NCBI GenBank assembly: GCA_004000515.1
Contig: CP034537.1
Span: 7,275,501 to 7,339,500 of the forward strand
From: Pseudomonas poae
GTDB lineage: Bacteria; Pseudomonadota; Gammaproteobacteria; Pseudomonadales; Pseudomonadaceae
Length of the DNA: 64,000 nt
Reading direction: 5' to 3'
The notes under the pieces were generated by a model that was not told the DNA's origin, did no database searches, and worked only from the letters and a program-made list of their open reading frames with translations. Shown one piece after another: positions 38,899 to 47,115 of the stretch; positions within the stretch are counted from its first letter, which is position 1; each line of letters starts with the position of its first letter. Both the position numbers and the translations under genes were made by a program.

Positions 38899-40064
38899 TA
38901 GAGAACGTCCTCCAGGAACTGCTCGATGATTTCATCGCGGGCATTGAGTTGATAAATCATGTGTTCGTTCGGCGCGTAGCGGCCGTAGTCGATGACGATG
39001 TACCAGGTGCCGTTTTTGTACTTCTCGACACTGTTCAACTCCGGGTGCAGGTACACGGTGCCGCCGGGAATGGTTTCGTCGGCCACCAGGGTTTGCAGCC
39101 AGTCGTTGATGCGCTTGACCTCCTGGTCCATGAAGGACTTGGTGAGGTTCTTGGCCATGGCTTTCTGACCAGCCTTGACCAGCTTGCGGCTGATGGCATC
39201 TTCCAGGCCGACGTAGCTGATGAACTTGCCGGTGATGGAACGGTTACCCAGCAACGAGAAACCGCCGAGGATGGTGCGCGCGTAGTAGCTCACGCCGTAG
39301 CGGTTGAGCAGATCGCCTTCGGTGGAGGTGTCGAGGATGTTGTACTCGACCACGCGGGAAACGTCCTCGGCGAACGTCACCTGGTTACCTGGGCTTTCCC
39401 ACTGCTTGACCTTGGCCAGCGCGGCGATGGCCAGGGACGACGGCGACAGGAACACGTTCTTCTTGGCTGCCTTGGAATACACCGACGGCATGTTGTGCAC
39501 CAGCAGGCAGCGGTCGAAACCCAGGTCGGCACCGCCCAGTTCGCCGCTGTAGGTCACTTGGTCGGCGACGCTGGCGTCTTTACCGTCCAACACCACACGG
39601 GCCTTGATGCGCTTGCCGAACGCGGCGAACTCGCCGGCGACCGCTTTGGTGCCGGTAAAGCCGGGGGCACCGATGATGGTCAGGTCTTCCGGCACGCTGG
39701 CCAATGCAGCCAGGCCGAGTTTGCGACCGGTGATCGGCTCGTCGCCACCGATCACGTTGTTGAGGGTGTCCGCCGGGGTAGCGCCCTCGTCCACGATCAC
39801 CACATAGACCGGCACCTTCACCACTTTGAGGATCTGGTAGACCGCGTGGAAGAGCGTTCCGGTTTCAGCGCCGGTAGGGTCCAACAGCGCCTGGGTGGTG
39901 AAGCTGTTGATACGAAACGGCGCGTTTTTCGGGATCGACGCATGGGCGTTCGGCGCAGTGCCGACCAGCCCGATCACGTTATCGCCCAGGCCACCCATGG
40001 CCTCGGGGGATTCAGTCGCATTGACGGTGATGCCGTTGTGCTCGAAGTTCAAAACCTCAGCCAT
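38898..40064 (-). CDS. Tail sheath protein FI
   Basis: 388 residues, P2 gpFI family, the contractile sheath. N-terminal VTVNATESPEAMGGLGDNVIGLVGTAP and the conserved C-terminal assembly arm INDWLQTLVADETIPGGTVYLHPELNSVEKYKNGTWYIVIDYGRYAP. Intact. RBS AGAAGG upstream. Confidence 0.95.
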   Translation of the reverse strand: MAEVLNFEHNGITVNATESPEAMGGLGDNVIGLVGTAPNAHASIPKNAPFRINSFTTQALLDPTGAETGTLFHAVYQILKVVKVPVYVVIVDEGATPADTLNNVIGGDEPITGRKLGLAALASVPEDLTIIGAPGFTGTKAVAGEFAAFGKRIKARVVLDGKDASVADQVTYSGELGGADLGFDRCLLVHNMPSVYSKAAKKNVFLSPSSLAIAALAKVKQWESPGNQVTFAEDVSRVVEYNILDTSTEGDLLNRYGVSYYARTILGGFSLLGNRSITGKFISYVGLEDAISRKLVKAGQKAMAKNLTKSFMDQEVKRINDWLQTLVADETIPGGTVYLHPELNSVEKYKNGTWYIVIDYGRYAPNEHMIYQLNARDEIIEQFLEDVL

Positions 40065-40257
40065 GATTAGTCAGCCTTCTGGGGGCGGCCTTTTTGGCCG
40101 GGGTGGTGTTCAGGACGCTGGTGAGTTCCAGGCGTCCGGCGGTGCGCAGGGCGGATGCTTCGACGTCCAGCAACTCCAGTTCCTGACCGACGACGGACCA
40201 GTGGCCTTTGCCAGTCGGGAATGGGGTTAGGACGGTGTAGGTTTGGCGGTGGGGCAT
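40057..40257 (-). CDS. Small conserved tailocin-associated protein
   Basis: 66 residues, MPHRQTYTVLTPFPTGKGHWSVVGQELELLDVEASALRTAGRLELT. Found between the fibre chaperone and the sheath. No function assigned. Its last residues overlap the sheath start. One extra C in the run near 40079-40084 would end it instead as AAPQKAD at 40067, which avoids the overlap. Confidence 0.62.
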   Translation of the reverse strand: MPHRQTYTVLTPFPTGKGHWSVVGQELELLDVEASALRTAGRLELTSVLNTTPAKKAAPRRLTNHG

Positions 40258-40274
40258 GGGGAAATCTCCAGGCG

Positions 40275-40298
40275 AAAAAAAACCGCGGGGAGCGGTTT
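40275..40298 (-). terminator. Terminator after the fibre chaperone gene, inside the tailocin operon
   Basis: On the minus strand AAACCGC/GCGGTTT hairpin followed by eight T. It lies 17 nt after the stop of the gene at 40316 and before the next tailocin gene. Confidence 0.75.
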
Positions 40299-40315
40299 GG
40301 GTGATCGGTTGAAAT

Positions 40316-40744
40316 TTATTCGGTTTGCTCTGAAAGCCAGTCAGGCGGCTCCGGGCGCATTTCCTGAGAGGGAAAATCTGTGGACTGCGGCCAATCGCGC
40401 AGTATCTGTATATAGGTCAACAACGCGGCGAATTGCGATGAGACCAACGTGCTCGGAATGCCCAGTTCCAGTTGATCGCGATGCCTATCTCGGACTCCAC
40501 TCGCGGTCAGCAGTTGCCGGTCCCGCCATGTACGCTCCTTAGCCGCCATTTGCTCACGACTCAGTCCAGGTTGATCTATAGCAACTGGGAAGCCTTGCTC
40601 ATCCGCCGCGAGGATCTTCCCGGCAGCGTTTTCGGCCCGAAGTTCAGCATGACGCGCTTTTGTAATTTCCTGGCATGCCATAGCAGATGGCTGCATACCG
40701 GGCAGATAAAAACCACCCGTTTCCGCGCAATAAAAAATGCTCAT
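40316..40744 (-). CDS. Tail fibre assembly chaperone (Tfa)
   Basis: 142 residues. Caudovirus Tfa family: MSIFYCAETGGFYLPGM at the N-terminus, HAELRAENAAGKILAADEQGFPVAIDQPGLSREQ in the middle, LTYIQILRDWPQSTDFP near the end. Needed to trimerise and fold the fibre encoded just upstream, 2 nt away. The pair should evolve together and set target range. Confidence 0.88.
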   Translation of the reverse strand: MSIFYCAETGGFYLPGMQPSAMACQEITKARHAELRAENAAGKILAADEQGFPVAIDQPGLSREQMAAKERTWRDRQLLTASGVRDRHRDQLELGIPSTLVSSQFAALLTYIQILRDWPQSTDFPSQEMRPEPPDWLSEQTE

Positions 40745-40746
40745 GG

Positions 40747-42200
40747 TTATTTTCCTATTCCAATGACAAACATATCCCGGTTATTGGCGACTACCGCGCC
40801 GATGTCTTGCCGATCCAGGATAACCGTGGTTTTGGTGAGGCTTCGATATTGGGCGGAGATACCGTCGTCGACACGGGCAAATGACGAATGCACCGCGCCA
40901 GAGATGGCATAGCACGCATCAGGCCAGGCAAGTGGCCAGGTCAGTGTGGTGAACTGGTCTGCCGCTAGGGAAGCGCGGCCGTATTGAAAAAGTAGACCGC
41001 CAAGCCAGGTAGGAAACAGAACGTAGCCACTGGCTGCGGTGAAGTTCAATGCGAAGCCGAAGCGCATTTTTTCGGGGTAACTATCGTAGCGTCGTCCACA
41101 CCTGCGTCAGCTTGGATCTGAGTAGCTGTTTTGGCGGTTCCTTGATTGACTTCAGTTGCCTGTGAAGCGAGTACCGAAACGTCGATGGATCCCTGATTGA
41201 TTGTTGCGTTCCAAGCCTTGATGCACCAAATCACCGAAAGATTGCGAGATCGTGTCTCAGTACCGGTCCTCGGAATCCCATTGGCCCCGTCAGTAACGGG
41301 GGCCCCAGTACTTGTGAATCCCGCCACCCCTGCCCCTTCGGCTAGGAGCCCACTTCCAATACCTGGCGGCTTTCCGAAGAAATGCAACGAGGTTCCTTGA
41401 GGTGAGTGGAAGTGACCTTGCATCTGGTCCAACTGGTAACCACCCACAGTCCGTCCCGCATCCACTCCGCGCCCATGATCCCATCCACGCAAAAACTCGC
41501 CACGAGTCTCGGGTAGTCGAAAGTTCCCAGCCCCTTCATCGCCCTTGTTAAAAACCCCACCAAGAAACGCAGCCAAATCTGGATAAGCTGTAGCGCTTTT
41601 AACGCTGCCATCAATCTCCAAAAACCCAGGCGGTATCTTGTTTACGGGAAAGGCTGTGATAGAACCCACCGGCAACGCCGAAGCCTTGGCAATCATCGCC
41701 TCAATCTCCGCCTTCGAATACGTCCCCTGCTTCAGGTAATCCATCACCCAAGCCCGGGTCGCTTTCACCACCGTGTCATCAATCAACAACGTGACAATCG
41801 ACGCGTTACTCGTCTCGAAAATCGAGCGGATATAAAACTCTTTCCCCGACCCCGACGTCGCCAATACCGGTTTATACGACTCCGGATACTTCACAACGGC
41901 ATACAAGATCCCGGTATCCGTCCACAGCCCGGCCTCTCGCACATACCACCCACCAACATCCGATGGAATGGTGACTTCGGCCATCAGCCAATTGGCGTTC
42001 TTTTCATCTTGAAACAGTGCATTCAGCGGCCCGCGCCACACTTCGCGCTTGAGCGCCTTGGCGTTGGCATCTGGGTTGTACACAGCGCCGTTGCCGTCAC
42101 CGACGGAGATTTGCGCGAGTTTGATCGGTACGCCGGCGGCCTTGCAGGCGGTTTCGTAGGCGATCCCCGCGTTGGTGAGCAGGGTGTAATAGTCAGCCAT
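40747..42200 (-). CDS. Tail fibre, receptor-binding protein of tailocin 1 (frameshifted)
   Basis: 484 residues when repaired. N-terminal baseplate-attachment domain (MADYYTLLTNAGIAYETACKAAGVPIKLAQISVGDG). A collar-like middle region (PVGSITAFPVNKIPPGFLEIDGS, then GEFLRGWDHGRGVDAGRTVGGYQLDQMQGHFH) precedes a gp53-like C-terminal receptor-binding domain (GYVLFPTWLGGLLFQYGRAS). One A is missing from the run at 41067-41072, between VTPKK and MRFGFALNF. Decides which strains are killed; lipopolysaccharide is the usual receptor for such fibres. Confidence 0.88.
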
Positions 42201-42830
42201 TTAGTGCTCCTGTGGATAAAGGGTGGTGGTCTCGACGCTGTAGAGCCCAGCCGCCAGAAAGGTGCGGCCTGCGGCTTCGACGCCGGCCAGCACGTTGGGG
42301 TAGATCGTGGTGAGTTCGCCGCACAGCGTGGCGGCGCCGAGGCTGTGGCGGCCGGAGGCACTTAGTCCTACGGAGATCGACAGGATGTCGCGCTCGCTTT
42401 TGGCGTCGGCCAGGCGGCGGTCGAGTCGGGCATCGATGGTTTCGCTGTAGGGCAATTCGGTCCAGGCCCGTACGGCAAAACTGTAGGGCACACCGGGTGG
42501 CTTTTGCTCGTACCAGGCGCGCACTTCGGGGCTCAGTTGCAAACCCTTGGCGGCGTTTTCCAGGGCTTGGCGGGTGCCGGCCTGGCGGGCGGTGGGCCAG
42601 GCAAGTTTGATGGTCAGGCGTTTCTCGGACTCAGGGGCGGTGGTGCTCCATTCACTGACGGCGCGATCCGCCGCCAGGTAGGGCAAGAACGCTGCCGGTG
42701 TGCGGTCCGGGTCCATCAGTTCGGGAAACGGCGGCATGACCCGTTCCAGCAAATGGCCGAAGCCCAAGTCCAGGGCCTTCTCCAGCGGTGAGCTGTTGGC
42801 GGGCAACAGGCTCGTCTTGGGTTCACTCAT
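42201..42830 (-). CDS. Baseplate wedge protein gpI
   Basis: 209 residues, P2 gpI family: LLPANSSPLEKALDLGFGHLLERVMPPFPELMDPDRTPAAFLPYLAADRAVSEWS. Ends one base before the fibre start. Overlaps the gpJ stop by 4 nt. Connects fibres to the baseplate. Intact. Confidence 0.92.
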   Translation of the reverse strand: MSEPKTSLLPANSSPLEKALDLGFGHLLERVMPPFPELMDPDRTPAAFLPYLAADRAVSEWSTTAPESEKRLTIKLAWPTARQAGTRQALENAAKGLQLSPEVRAWYEQKPPGVPYSFAVRAWTELPYSETIDARLDRRLADAKSERDILSISVGLSASGRHSLGAATLCGELTTIYPNVLAGVEAAGRTFLAAGLYSVETTTLYPQEH

Positions 42831-43822
42831 AGCGTGCGCACCTCCACCTCGACGCCCGTGCAGTAAGGCGCCTGGAACGCCGAGCTGATGATCGGTTCCA
42901 GCGGTTCAAGGATTTGCAGTTGCGCGGCACCTGCGCTGTGGATGGCGTAGTCGATCCAGCTGGGGTCGACCCGCCCTTCCAGGCGATGGCAGGAGTCTGC
43001 GTAGGTTTGCAAAAGTTGCTGCGCGGCCACTTGGGTCAGGCCGGAATCCGGGCCGGCGTTGATCTTGGCCACGACACGGATTTTATAGCGCTGAATATGA
43101 GCGCCCTGGACAGTGACCAGGTCAGTCTCCGGTCGCACATCGGGCCGTGCGAAATGTCGTCGCACACCGTCAAGCAAATCGGCGGAGGCGCTGCCATCGC
43201 CGTCTCGTGAGAGCACGGTGACCATCACCTCCCCGGGGGCGGTGCGTCGCCCGTTACCGTCCTTGACCCGGGCCGCGTAGCCGTCTGGATCGAAGGTGTA
43301 GCTGACGGTGACCACGCCCGGCGTAGCGCTTTGTACCTTGACCGACGGCCGCTCGCCCAAGGTGAACACTTCGCGGCGATACTGCATGCGCGACCCCGCT
43401 GCCGGGGCATGGGGCGCCAGGTAATAGCGTAAGCGCGCGTCGTCGTCGCTTTCCAGAACGGGCGGCACAGGTGGGAATGCAGCGGGGTCGCCGGGGTCAA
43501 GCACCTGCCGCTCCAGGCCCATATCCGCCAGGCGTGCATCCAGGTTGCTGCCGCTAGCCCACCACGCCAGCATCTGCTTGATGCGGGCGTTGTACTTGCG
43601 TTCGTGGGTTTGCAGGCGTACGCAAAACGCCTCAAGGGCCAGGGTCAGCAGCTCGCTTTCATTGTCGAGGCTCACCTTGAGTTTTGCCGCGCTTTGCGGT
43701 GCTCGTGTCGCGACGTAATCCACGACAAACGCCTTGAACTCTGCCAGCAACGGCTCGAACTCCTCGACCGCGATAATCGCCGGTTCCGCCAGTTGGTTCT
43801 GGCCAGGGATCAGCATGCTCAT
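42827..43822 (-). CDS. Baseplate wedge protein gpJ
   Basis: 331 residues, P2 gpJ / baseplate J-like family. Motifs: RIKQMLAWWASGSNLDARLADMGLERQVLDPGD and DARLRYYLAPHAPAAGSRMQYRREVFTLG. The start is the ATG at 43820-43822, overlapping the gpW stop (ATGA). The longer ORF that extends to 44065 is gpW joined to gpJ by a base error. Confidence 0.9.
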   Translation of the reverse strand: MSMLIPGQNQLAEPAIIAVEEFEPLLAEFKAFVVDYVATRAPQSAAKLKVSLDNESELLTLALEAFCVRLQTHERKYNARIKQMLAWWASGSNLDARLADMGLERQVLDPGDPAAFPPVPPVLESDDDARLRYYLAPHAPAAGSRMQYRREVFTLGERPSVKVQSATPGVVTVSYTFDPDGYAARVKDGNGRRTAPGEVMVTVLSRDGDGSASADLLDGVRRHFARPDVRPETDLVTVQGAHIQRYKIRVVAKINAGPDSGLTQVAAQQLLQTYADSCHRLEGRVDPSWIDYAIHSAGAAQLQILEPLEPIISSAFQAPYCTGVEVEVRTL

Positions 43823-44151
43823 GTGACGACCTCGAACGATTGTTGGCGGTTTTTCCAGGTGCCGGCAAAACGCAGCAACACGCCTGCCCCCCTGACGGGT
43901 GGCGACGATGACCTGGGGTTGGAAGTCGCTGATGCCGTTTTGCGTGTTGTAAAACGCCTGGGCGGCGTGGCTTTGGGCGAGGATCAACACATCGTCGCCC
44001 AGGTTCTGGCCGAGCAGTTGCGGGACCAGCGAGCCGTACAACGGGCGCTTTTGACGAGTGCCCACGGGGTGGTCAGCGCTCGGGTGGCGCGCTGTACGAA
44101 TTGCAGCCAGTCATCGACCGCTGCCCCGGTGTTCCTATCGATTCCGATCAT
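43819..44151 (-). CDS. Baseplate protein gpW, lysozyme-like family (two frameshifts)
   Basis: 110 residues when repaired. GpW/Gp25 family wedge protein: MIGIDRNTGAAVDDWLQFVQRATRALTTP, then GTRQKRPLYGSLVPQLLGQNLGDDVLILAQSHAAQAF. A base is missing near 44061-44069 and one G is extra in the run at 43887-43892; after repair the protein ends GVLLRFAGTWKNRQQSFEVVT at a stop overlapping gpJ. Confidence 0.85.
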
Positions 44152-44160
44152 GGCAAATCC

Positions 44161-44772
44161 TTATGCGCTGCTGATCACGCGGCCTTGGTGATCCACCAAC
44201 GGGCCGCTCAAATGCACGCCGGCGGTATCCAATAACAAACCTGTGGTGCCGAGTTGCAGGATGATGCTGTCCTGGGTCATTACCAACGTCGCAGCACCTA
44301 CGCTGGCGTTGATCTGTTCACGAGAAGCGGTGACGCTGGTAGGCCCATTGCTCCAATTGAACAGGTGACTGGCGTCGTCATAGTCGCTCTGAGTGCCGTC
44401 TTTGTAGCGGCGTCGGGTCAGCGAAGGCTCGCTGGAGACTGGTAGAAACAGGCTACTGTTGAGCCCGAACAAGGCCACAGACTGGGCGCCCCCTTCCCCG
44501 CCGCCGTAGTTGAGCAGCAGGCATTGTTCCCCGACGGACGGAATGCGGGTTTCACTTTGCGTACCGGCGCTGGGATTAAAAAACCGAATGGCCGGGCTGA
44601 GTAAATCGCCATGACTGACCTTGCAGGTATTGCTGGCAGCGTCGACCTCCTGGCACACGCCAATCCGGCAGAAGCTTTCTGCGCGCCGATACAGGTCTTC
44701 AAGCTGGGCCTCCATTTCGGCCAAGCGTTCGACAATCGGTCCCAGTTGCATGCGTAGCAATGCATCGAACAT
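44161..44772 (-). CDS. Baseplate spike protein gpV
   Basis: 203 residues, P2 gpV family. OB-fold domain (CRIGVCQEVDAASNTCKVSHGD, then RIPSVGEQCLLLNYGGGEGGAQSVALFGL) followed by a beta-helical spike (SVTASREQINASVGAATLVMTQDSIILQLGTTGLLLDTAGVHLSGPLVDHQGRV). It pierces the outer membrane of the target. Intact. Confidence 0.92.
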   Translation of the reverse strand: MFDALLRMQLGPIVERLAEMEAQLEDLYRRAESFCRIGVCQEVDAASNTCKVSHGDLLSPAIRFFNPSAGTQSETRIPSVGEQCLLLNYGGGEGGAQSVALFGLNSSLFLPVSSEPSLTRRRYKDGTQSDYDDASHLFNWSNGPTSVTASREQINASVGAATLVMTQDSIILQLGTTGLLLDTAGVHLSGPLVDHQGRVISSA

Positions 44773-44775
44773 GGA

Positions 44776-45291
44776 CTACTCCTGCAGAGGGCGATATTGG
44801 TCGGGATCGTTGATGTCGGCGACTTCCCAGGTGCGAGCAAACAGCGGTATGCCTGTGGGATCTTCGAGCAGCGACGGGCCGAGGTAGAGGTTTTGGATGA
44901 AGGAAACGGTCCAGGTGTCGTAGTCCGTTTCCGCACTGGTCAGCGCGGATGGCGCAGCGACAATGCTGGTAGGCAGGTCGCATTGATCCGGCGGTAGGCC
45001 CCAGCGGTTGTCCAGGGCCAGGTCCATCAGTTGGCTGGCCAAGTCGCAGGCGTCAAAAGCCGCCGACCCGCCGGCGACCGTGGCCCTGAGTGAAACCGAC
45101 AAGGCATGCGCCTTGCGCCCTTCAAGGGAGCGCACGCCGGGGCCGTTTCGCTCCACGCTGATCAATACGCCGGTTTTATCGTCGGCGCCGTTGAACTCTC
45201 GATGACTGCCTACACGCAATTGTGGGAAAGCGCTCTTCAGCGCCTCCCCAATCGCCACGGGCAATTGGGAGGGTTTTTCGATAGGTGTCAT
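44776..45291 (-). CDS. PA0615-like tailocin protein of unknown role
   Basis: 171 residues: IEKPSQLPVAIGEALKSAFPQLRVGSHREFNGADDKTGVLISVERNGPGV. It occupies the slot between holin and spike that PA0615 occupies in the P. aeruginosa R-pyocin. The general pattern resembles small tail-completion proteins, but no function can be assigned from sequence. Confidence 0.75.
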   Translation of the reverse strand: MTPIEKPSQLPVAIGEALKSAFPQLRVGSHREFNGADDKTGVLISVERNGPGVRSLEGRKAHALSVSLRATVAGGSAAFDACDLASQLMDLALDNRWGLPPDQCDLPTSIVAAPSALTSAETDYDTWTVSFIQNLYLGPSLLEDPTGIPLFARTWEVADINDPDQYRPLQE

Positions 45292-45312
45292 GTTGTCGCG
45301 TCCTTGCAGCGG

Positions 45313-45641
45313 TTACTGCTGATCCGGGCGGTTGACGCCGATGCGCTTTGCCGCCCAACGTTCATAAAGGCCGATGGCGACGTCCGCGCCGGCCATGGCC
45401 GTAAGGCAACCAATGGCGCCTGCGGTCCAGATCGACATGCCGGCGGCGTAGCACAGCATCAATGCCGAGACCCCGCAGACCATGCACGCCCCAGACCGCA
45501 AGGCCAGTCGCCGTATCAGCGACCAGCCGCGGGCGCCCTCCTGTCGGCGCGCCACATTTCGCCACTGACCCCGCCGATCAAAGCCAGTACGATCACCAGC
45601 CAGATAGGCATTTCCGCTAACGCTTGCTGCTCGTTTGTCAT
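45313..45641 (-). CDS. Holin of the R-type tailocin (frameshifted)
   Basis: 109 residues when repaired, PA0614-like. Three hydrophobic segments: MPIWLVIVLALIGGVSGEMW, GACMVCGVSALMLCYAAGMS and IWTAGAIGCLTAMAGADVAI. One base is missing at 45536-45541 (GCCCTCC), which splits MTNEQQALAEMPI from EGARGWSLIRRLAL. AGGAGG lies upstream of the ATG at 45641. First structural-operon gene after the promoter region. Holin and the GH19 endolysin bracket the operon. Confidence 0.85.
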
Positions 45642-45714
45642 GTCACGCCTCCTGGCTGAGCAATACCGGCAAGGTGCCGGGGCTTGGGTACTTCCGTGTG
45701 TGGGTAGGCATTCC

Positions 45715-45739
45715 AAAAAGCCCGGTTGTCCGGGCTTTT
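45715..45739. terminator. Terminator-like hairpin in the tailocin leader
   Basis: Perfect stem AAAAGCCCGG/CCGGGCTTTT with loop TTGT, 74 nt upstream of the holin start and downstream of the promoter. It may act as an attenuator or antitermination target. Confidence 0.75.
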
Positions 45740-46075
45740 CAGTAATGATTTCCTCGATCTTTCGGCGCTACTGGCGCGGTACGGACCATTCCTCGATGTT
45801 TTTCCGACCACGATCCCTGTCTGCCGGATAACTGCTTCTGGTGTTATACGCTGCACACCCGGGTCAGTTGCCAACCCTCTGAACCGTTGAGGCCGGTTCA
45901 TCGCTGCCTGTTTTGCACTGCTGTGAAACTAAAGAGCGTTGGCATCCTTGCCGGTGTTGCCTGGCGTCCTTGCCATCGCTCTGATGGCGTCCTTGCCGGT
46001 GTTACGTGCCTTCCTTGTCTTCCTTGGCAGCATCCTTGCCGCCTCCACCAGGCCTTGTTGGCTGGCTTGAGATGA

Positions 46076-46104
46076 AGAATATGCATGTATGCATATACAG
46101 TCAA
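46076..46104 (-). promoter_or_regulatory. Candidate sigma-70 promoter of the tailocin operon
   Basis: -35 TTGACT (46099-46104), 17-nt spacer, -10 TATTCT (46076-46081), reading towards the holin. Two of the operator palindromes cover the -10/spacer and the -35, so binding there would block RNA polymerase. Confidence 0.72.
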
Positions 46105-46149
46105 TGCACAAATGCATTTATTTTCAGCCAGTAAATGCACTGATGCATT
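46080..46149. promoter_or_regulatory. Three PrtR operator-like palindromes
   Basis: 16-nt palindromes of form WATGCA-N4-TGCATW at 46080-46095 (TATGCATGTATGCATA), 46103-46118 (AATGCACAAATGCATT) and 46134-46149 (AATGCACTGATGCATT). A related sequence lies upstream of prtR at 47006-47021. Confidence 0.72.
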
Positions 46150-46192
46150 CGCAGCCTCGCTGGCAGGGGGGATTGGCGGTTTTTGACAGGCG

Positions 46193-46219
46193 AAAAAAAC
46201 CCGCACATTGGCGGGCTTT
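46193..46219 (-). terminator. Rho-independent terminator of prtR
   Basis: On the minus strand AAAGCCCGC/GCGGGTTT stem with loop and a run of seven T, 16 nt after the prtR stop. Confidence 0.9.
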
Positions 46220-46235
46220 GTCTTACGTCATGAGG

Positions 46236-46970
46236 TTAACGGGCGTACATGCCCCACCAGAATACATGGCCGAGGATGCTGATCTGTTCATCCTGGATCT
46301 CTTGGAAGCTGTAGTCTTCGTCCGGGTGCTCGTCGCGATTGAAACTGCGCAGGCGAATACCGGAAGGCAGACGATAGAGCTGTTTCACCCGCAACTGGCC
46401 ATTGTGATTGATGGCGTATAGGTCGCCATCAACGATATCGCCAATACCGCTCTTGCCGGCATTCACCCCAACCGTCGCGCCATCACGCAGTACCGGCAGC
46501 ATACTGTTGCCACGTACGGTCACACACTTGGCCTGGTCAAACTGCACACCGTTATGCCGCAGGCTGCGCTTGCCGAATCGCAGGCTGGCCTTCTCGCTTT
46601 CCTCGATGACGAATCTTCCTGATCCAGCAGCCAATTCAACCTCGCGCAGAAAGGGGATCGACACCTCGTCGTCATTCACGGGGGTGTCGTCGTCCCACAG
46701 GCTTATGTCCTTGAGTTCCGAATGCATCGGGTCGCGAGCATCCTCTCGCGAAACACCCAGTGCCACGCGCCCGCGCAGTTGGTCGGTGCTGACGCGAAAG
46801 TATTCGGCGATGCGGGAAATGTGCTTGTCCGACGGGTCAACGATCTTGCCGCTGAGAATCCTGGACAGTGTGGATTGAGGCACGCCGGTACGCCGGTGAA
46901 GCTCCGTGGGGGAGATCCGGTCGCGGTCCAGCAGCTCTCTTAAGACGATAGAAACGTTGCGTTTTTGCAT
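46236..46970 (-). CDS. prtR: PrtR-like tailocin repressor (HTH + S24 peptidase)
   Basis: 244 residues. N-terminal HTH (SPTELHRRTGVPQSTLSRILSGKI) and C-terminal LexA/CI-type S24 peptidase: cleavage region ELAAGSGRF, catalytic Ser in RGNSMLPVL and Lys in RVKQLYRL. RecA-stimulated self-cleavage after DNA damage should derepress the tailocin. ATG at 46968-46970 chosen; the upstream TTG start would read through the operator. Unlike P. aeruginosa, no PrtN activator gene is adjacent. Confidence 0.9.
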   Translation of the reverse strand: MQKRNVSIVLRELLDRDRISPTELHRRTGVPQSTLSRILSGKIVDPSDKHISRIAEYFRVSTDQLRGRVALGVSREDARDPMHSELKDISLWDDDTPVNDDEVSIPFLREVELAAGSGRFVIEESEKASLRFGKRSLRHNGVQFDQAKCVTVRGNSMLPVLRDGATVGVNAGKSGIGDIVDGDLYAINHNGQLRVKQLYRLPSGIRLRSFNRDEHPDEDYSFQEIQDEQISILGHVFWWGMYAR

Positions 46971-47005
46971 AGCGCGGATAGTGACGGGGGTTTTGAGGGT
47001 TGGCA

Positions 47006-47021
47006 AATGCTAATTTGCATA
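47006..47021. promoter_or_regulatory. Operator-like palindrome upstream of prtR
   Basis: AATGCTAATTTGCATA, matching the WATGCW-N4-TGCATW pattern of the tailocin operators, 36 nt upstream of the prtR ATG. A further palindrome, TTGCAT-N5-ATGCAA, overlaps to its right. Suggests autoregulation. Confidence 0.6.
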
Positions 47022-47115
47022 TTTTATGCAATATCGGAAAGATTTAGCTGGCCAAACTGCAGAGTGGGATGCAATTAACCCTGCGACGGACGCTTTCGGC
47101 CGATGTTGCGGCTTC

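Larger units (their letters stand above)
45642..46235. other. Gene-free control region between prtR and the tailocin operon
   Basis: Holds, from right to left, the prtR terminator, a minus-strand promoter with three operator-like palindromes, an imperfect 19-nt direct repeat (45940-45958 and 45985-46003, one mismatch; TGGCATCCTTGCCGGTGTT), and a terminator-like hairpin at 45715-45739. Open frames at 45638-45901, 45898-46206 and 45929-46117 overlap these signals and look spurious. No PrtN-like or PtrB-like protein is recognisable here. Confidence 0.75.

Noticed and set aside
37054..41072. A- or T-run frameshifts in tape measure 1 and fibre 1 as further programmed shifts
   Set aside because: The runs are not in X XXY YYZ phase (for example CCG AAA AAA TGC), these genes are not known to shift, and they match the error pattern in core genes.
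45638..46206. ORFs of 87, 102 and 62 codons between prtR and the holin
   Set aside because: They overlap a terminator, the operators, the promoter or direct repeats, and lack a convincing RBS or family.
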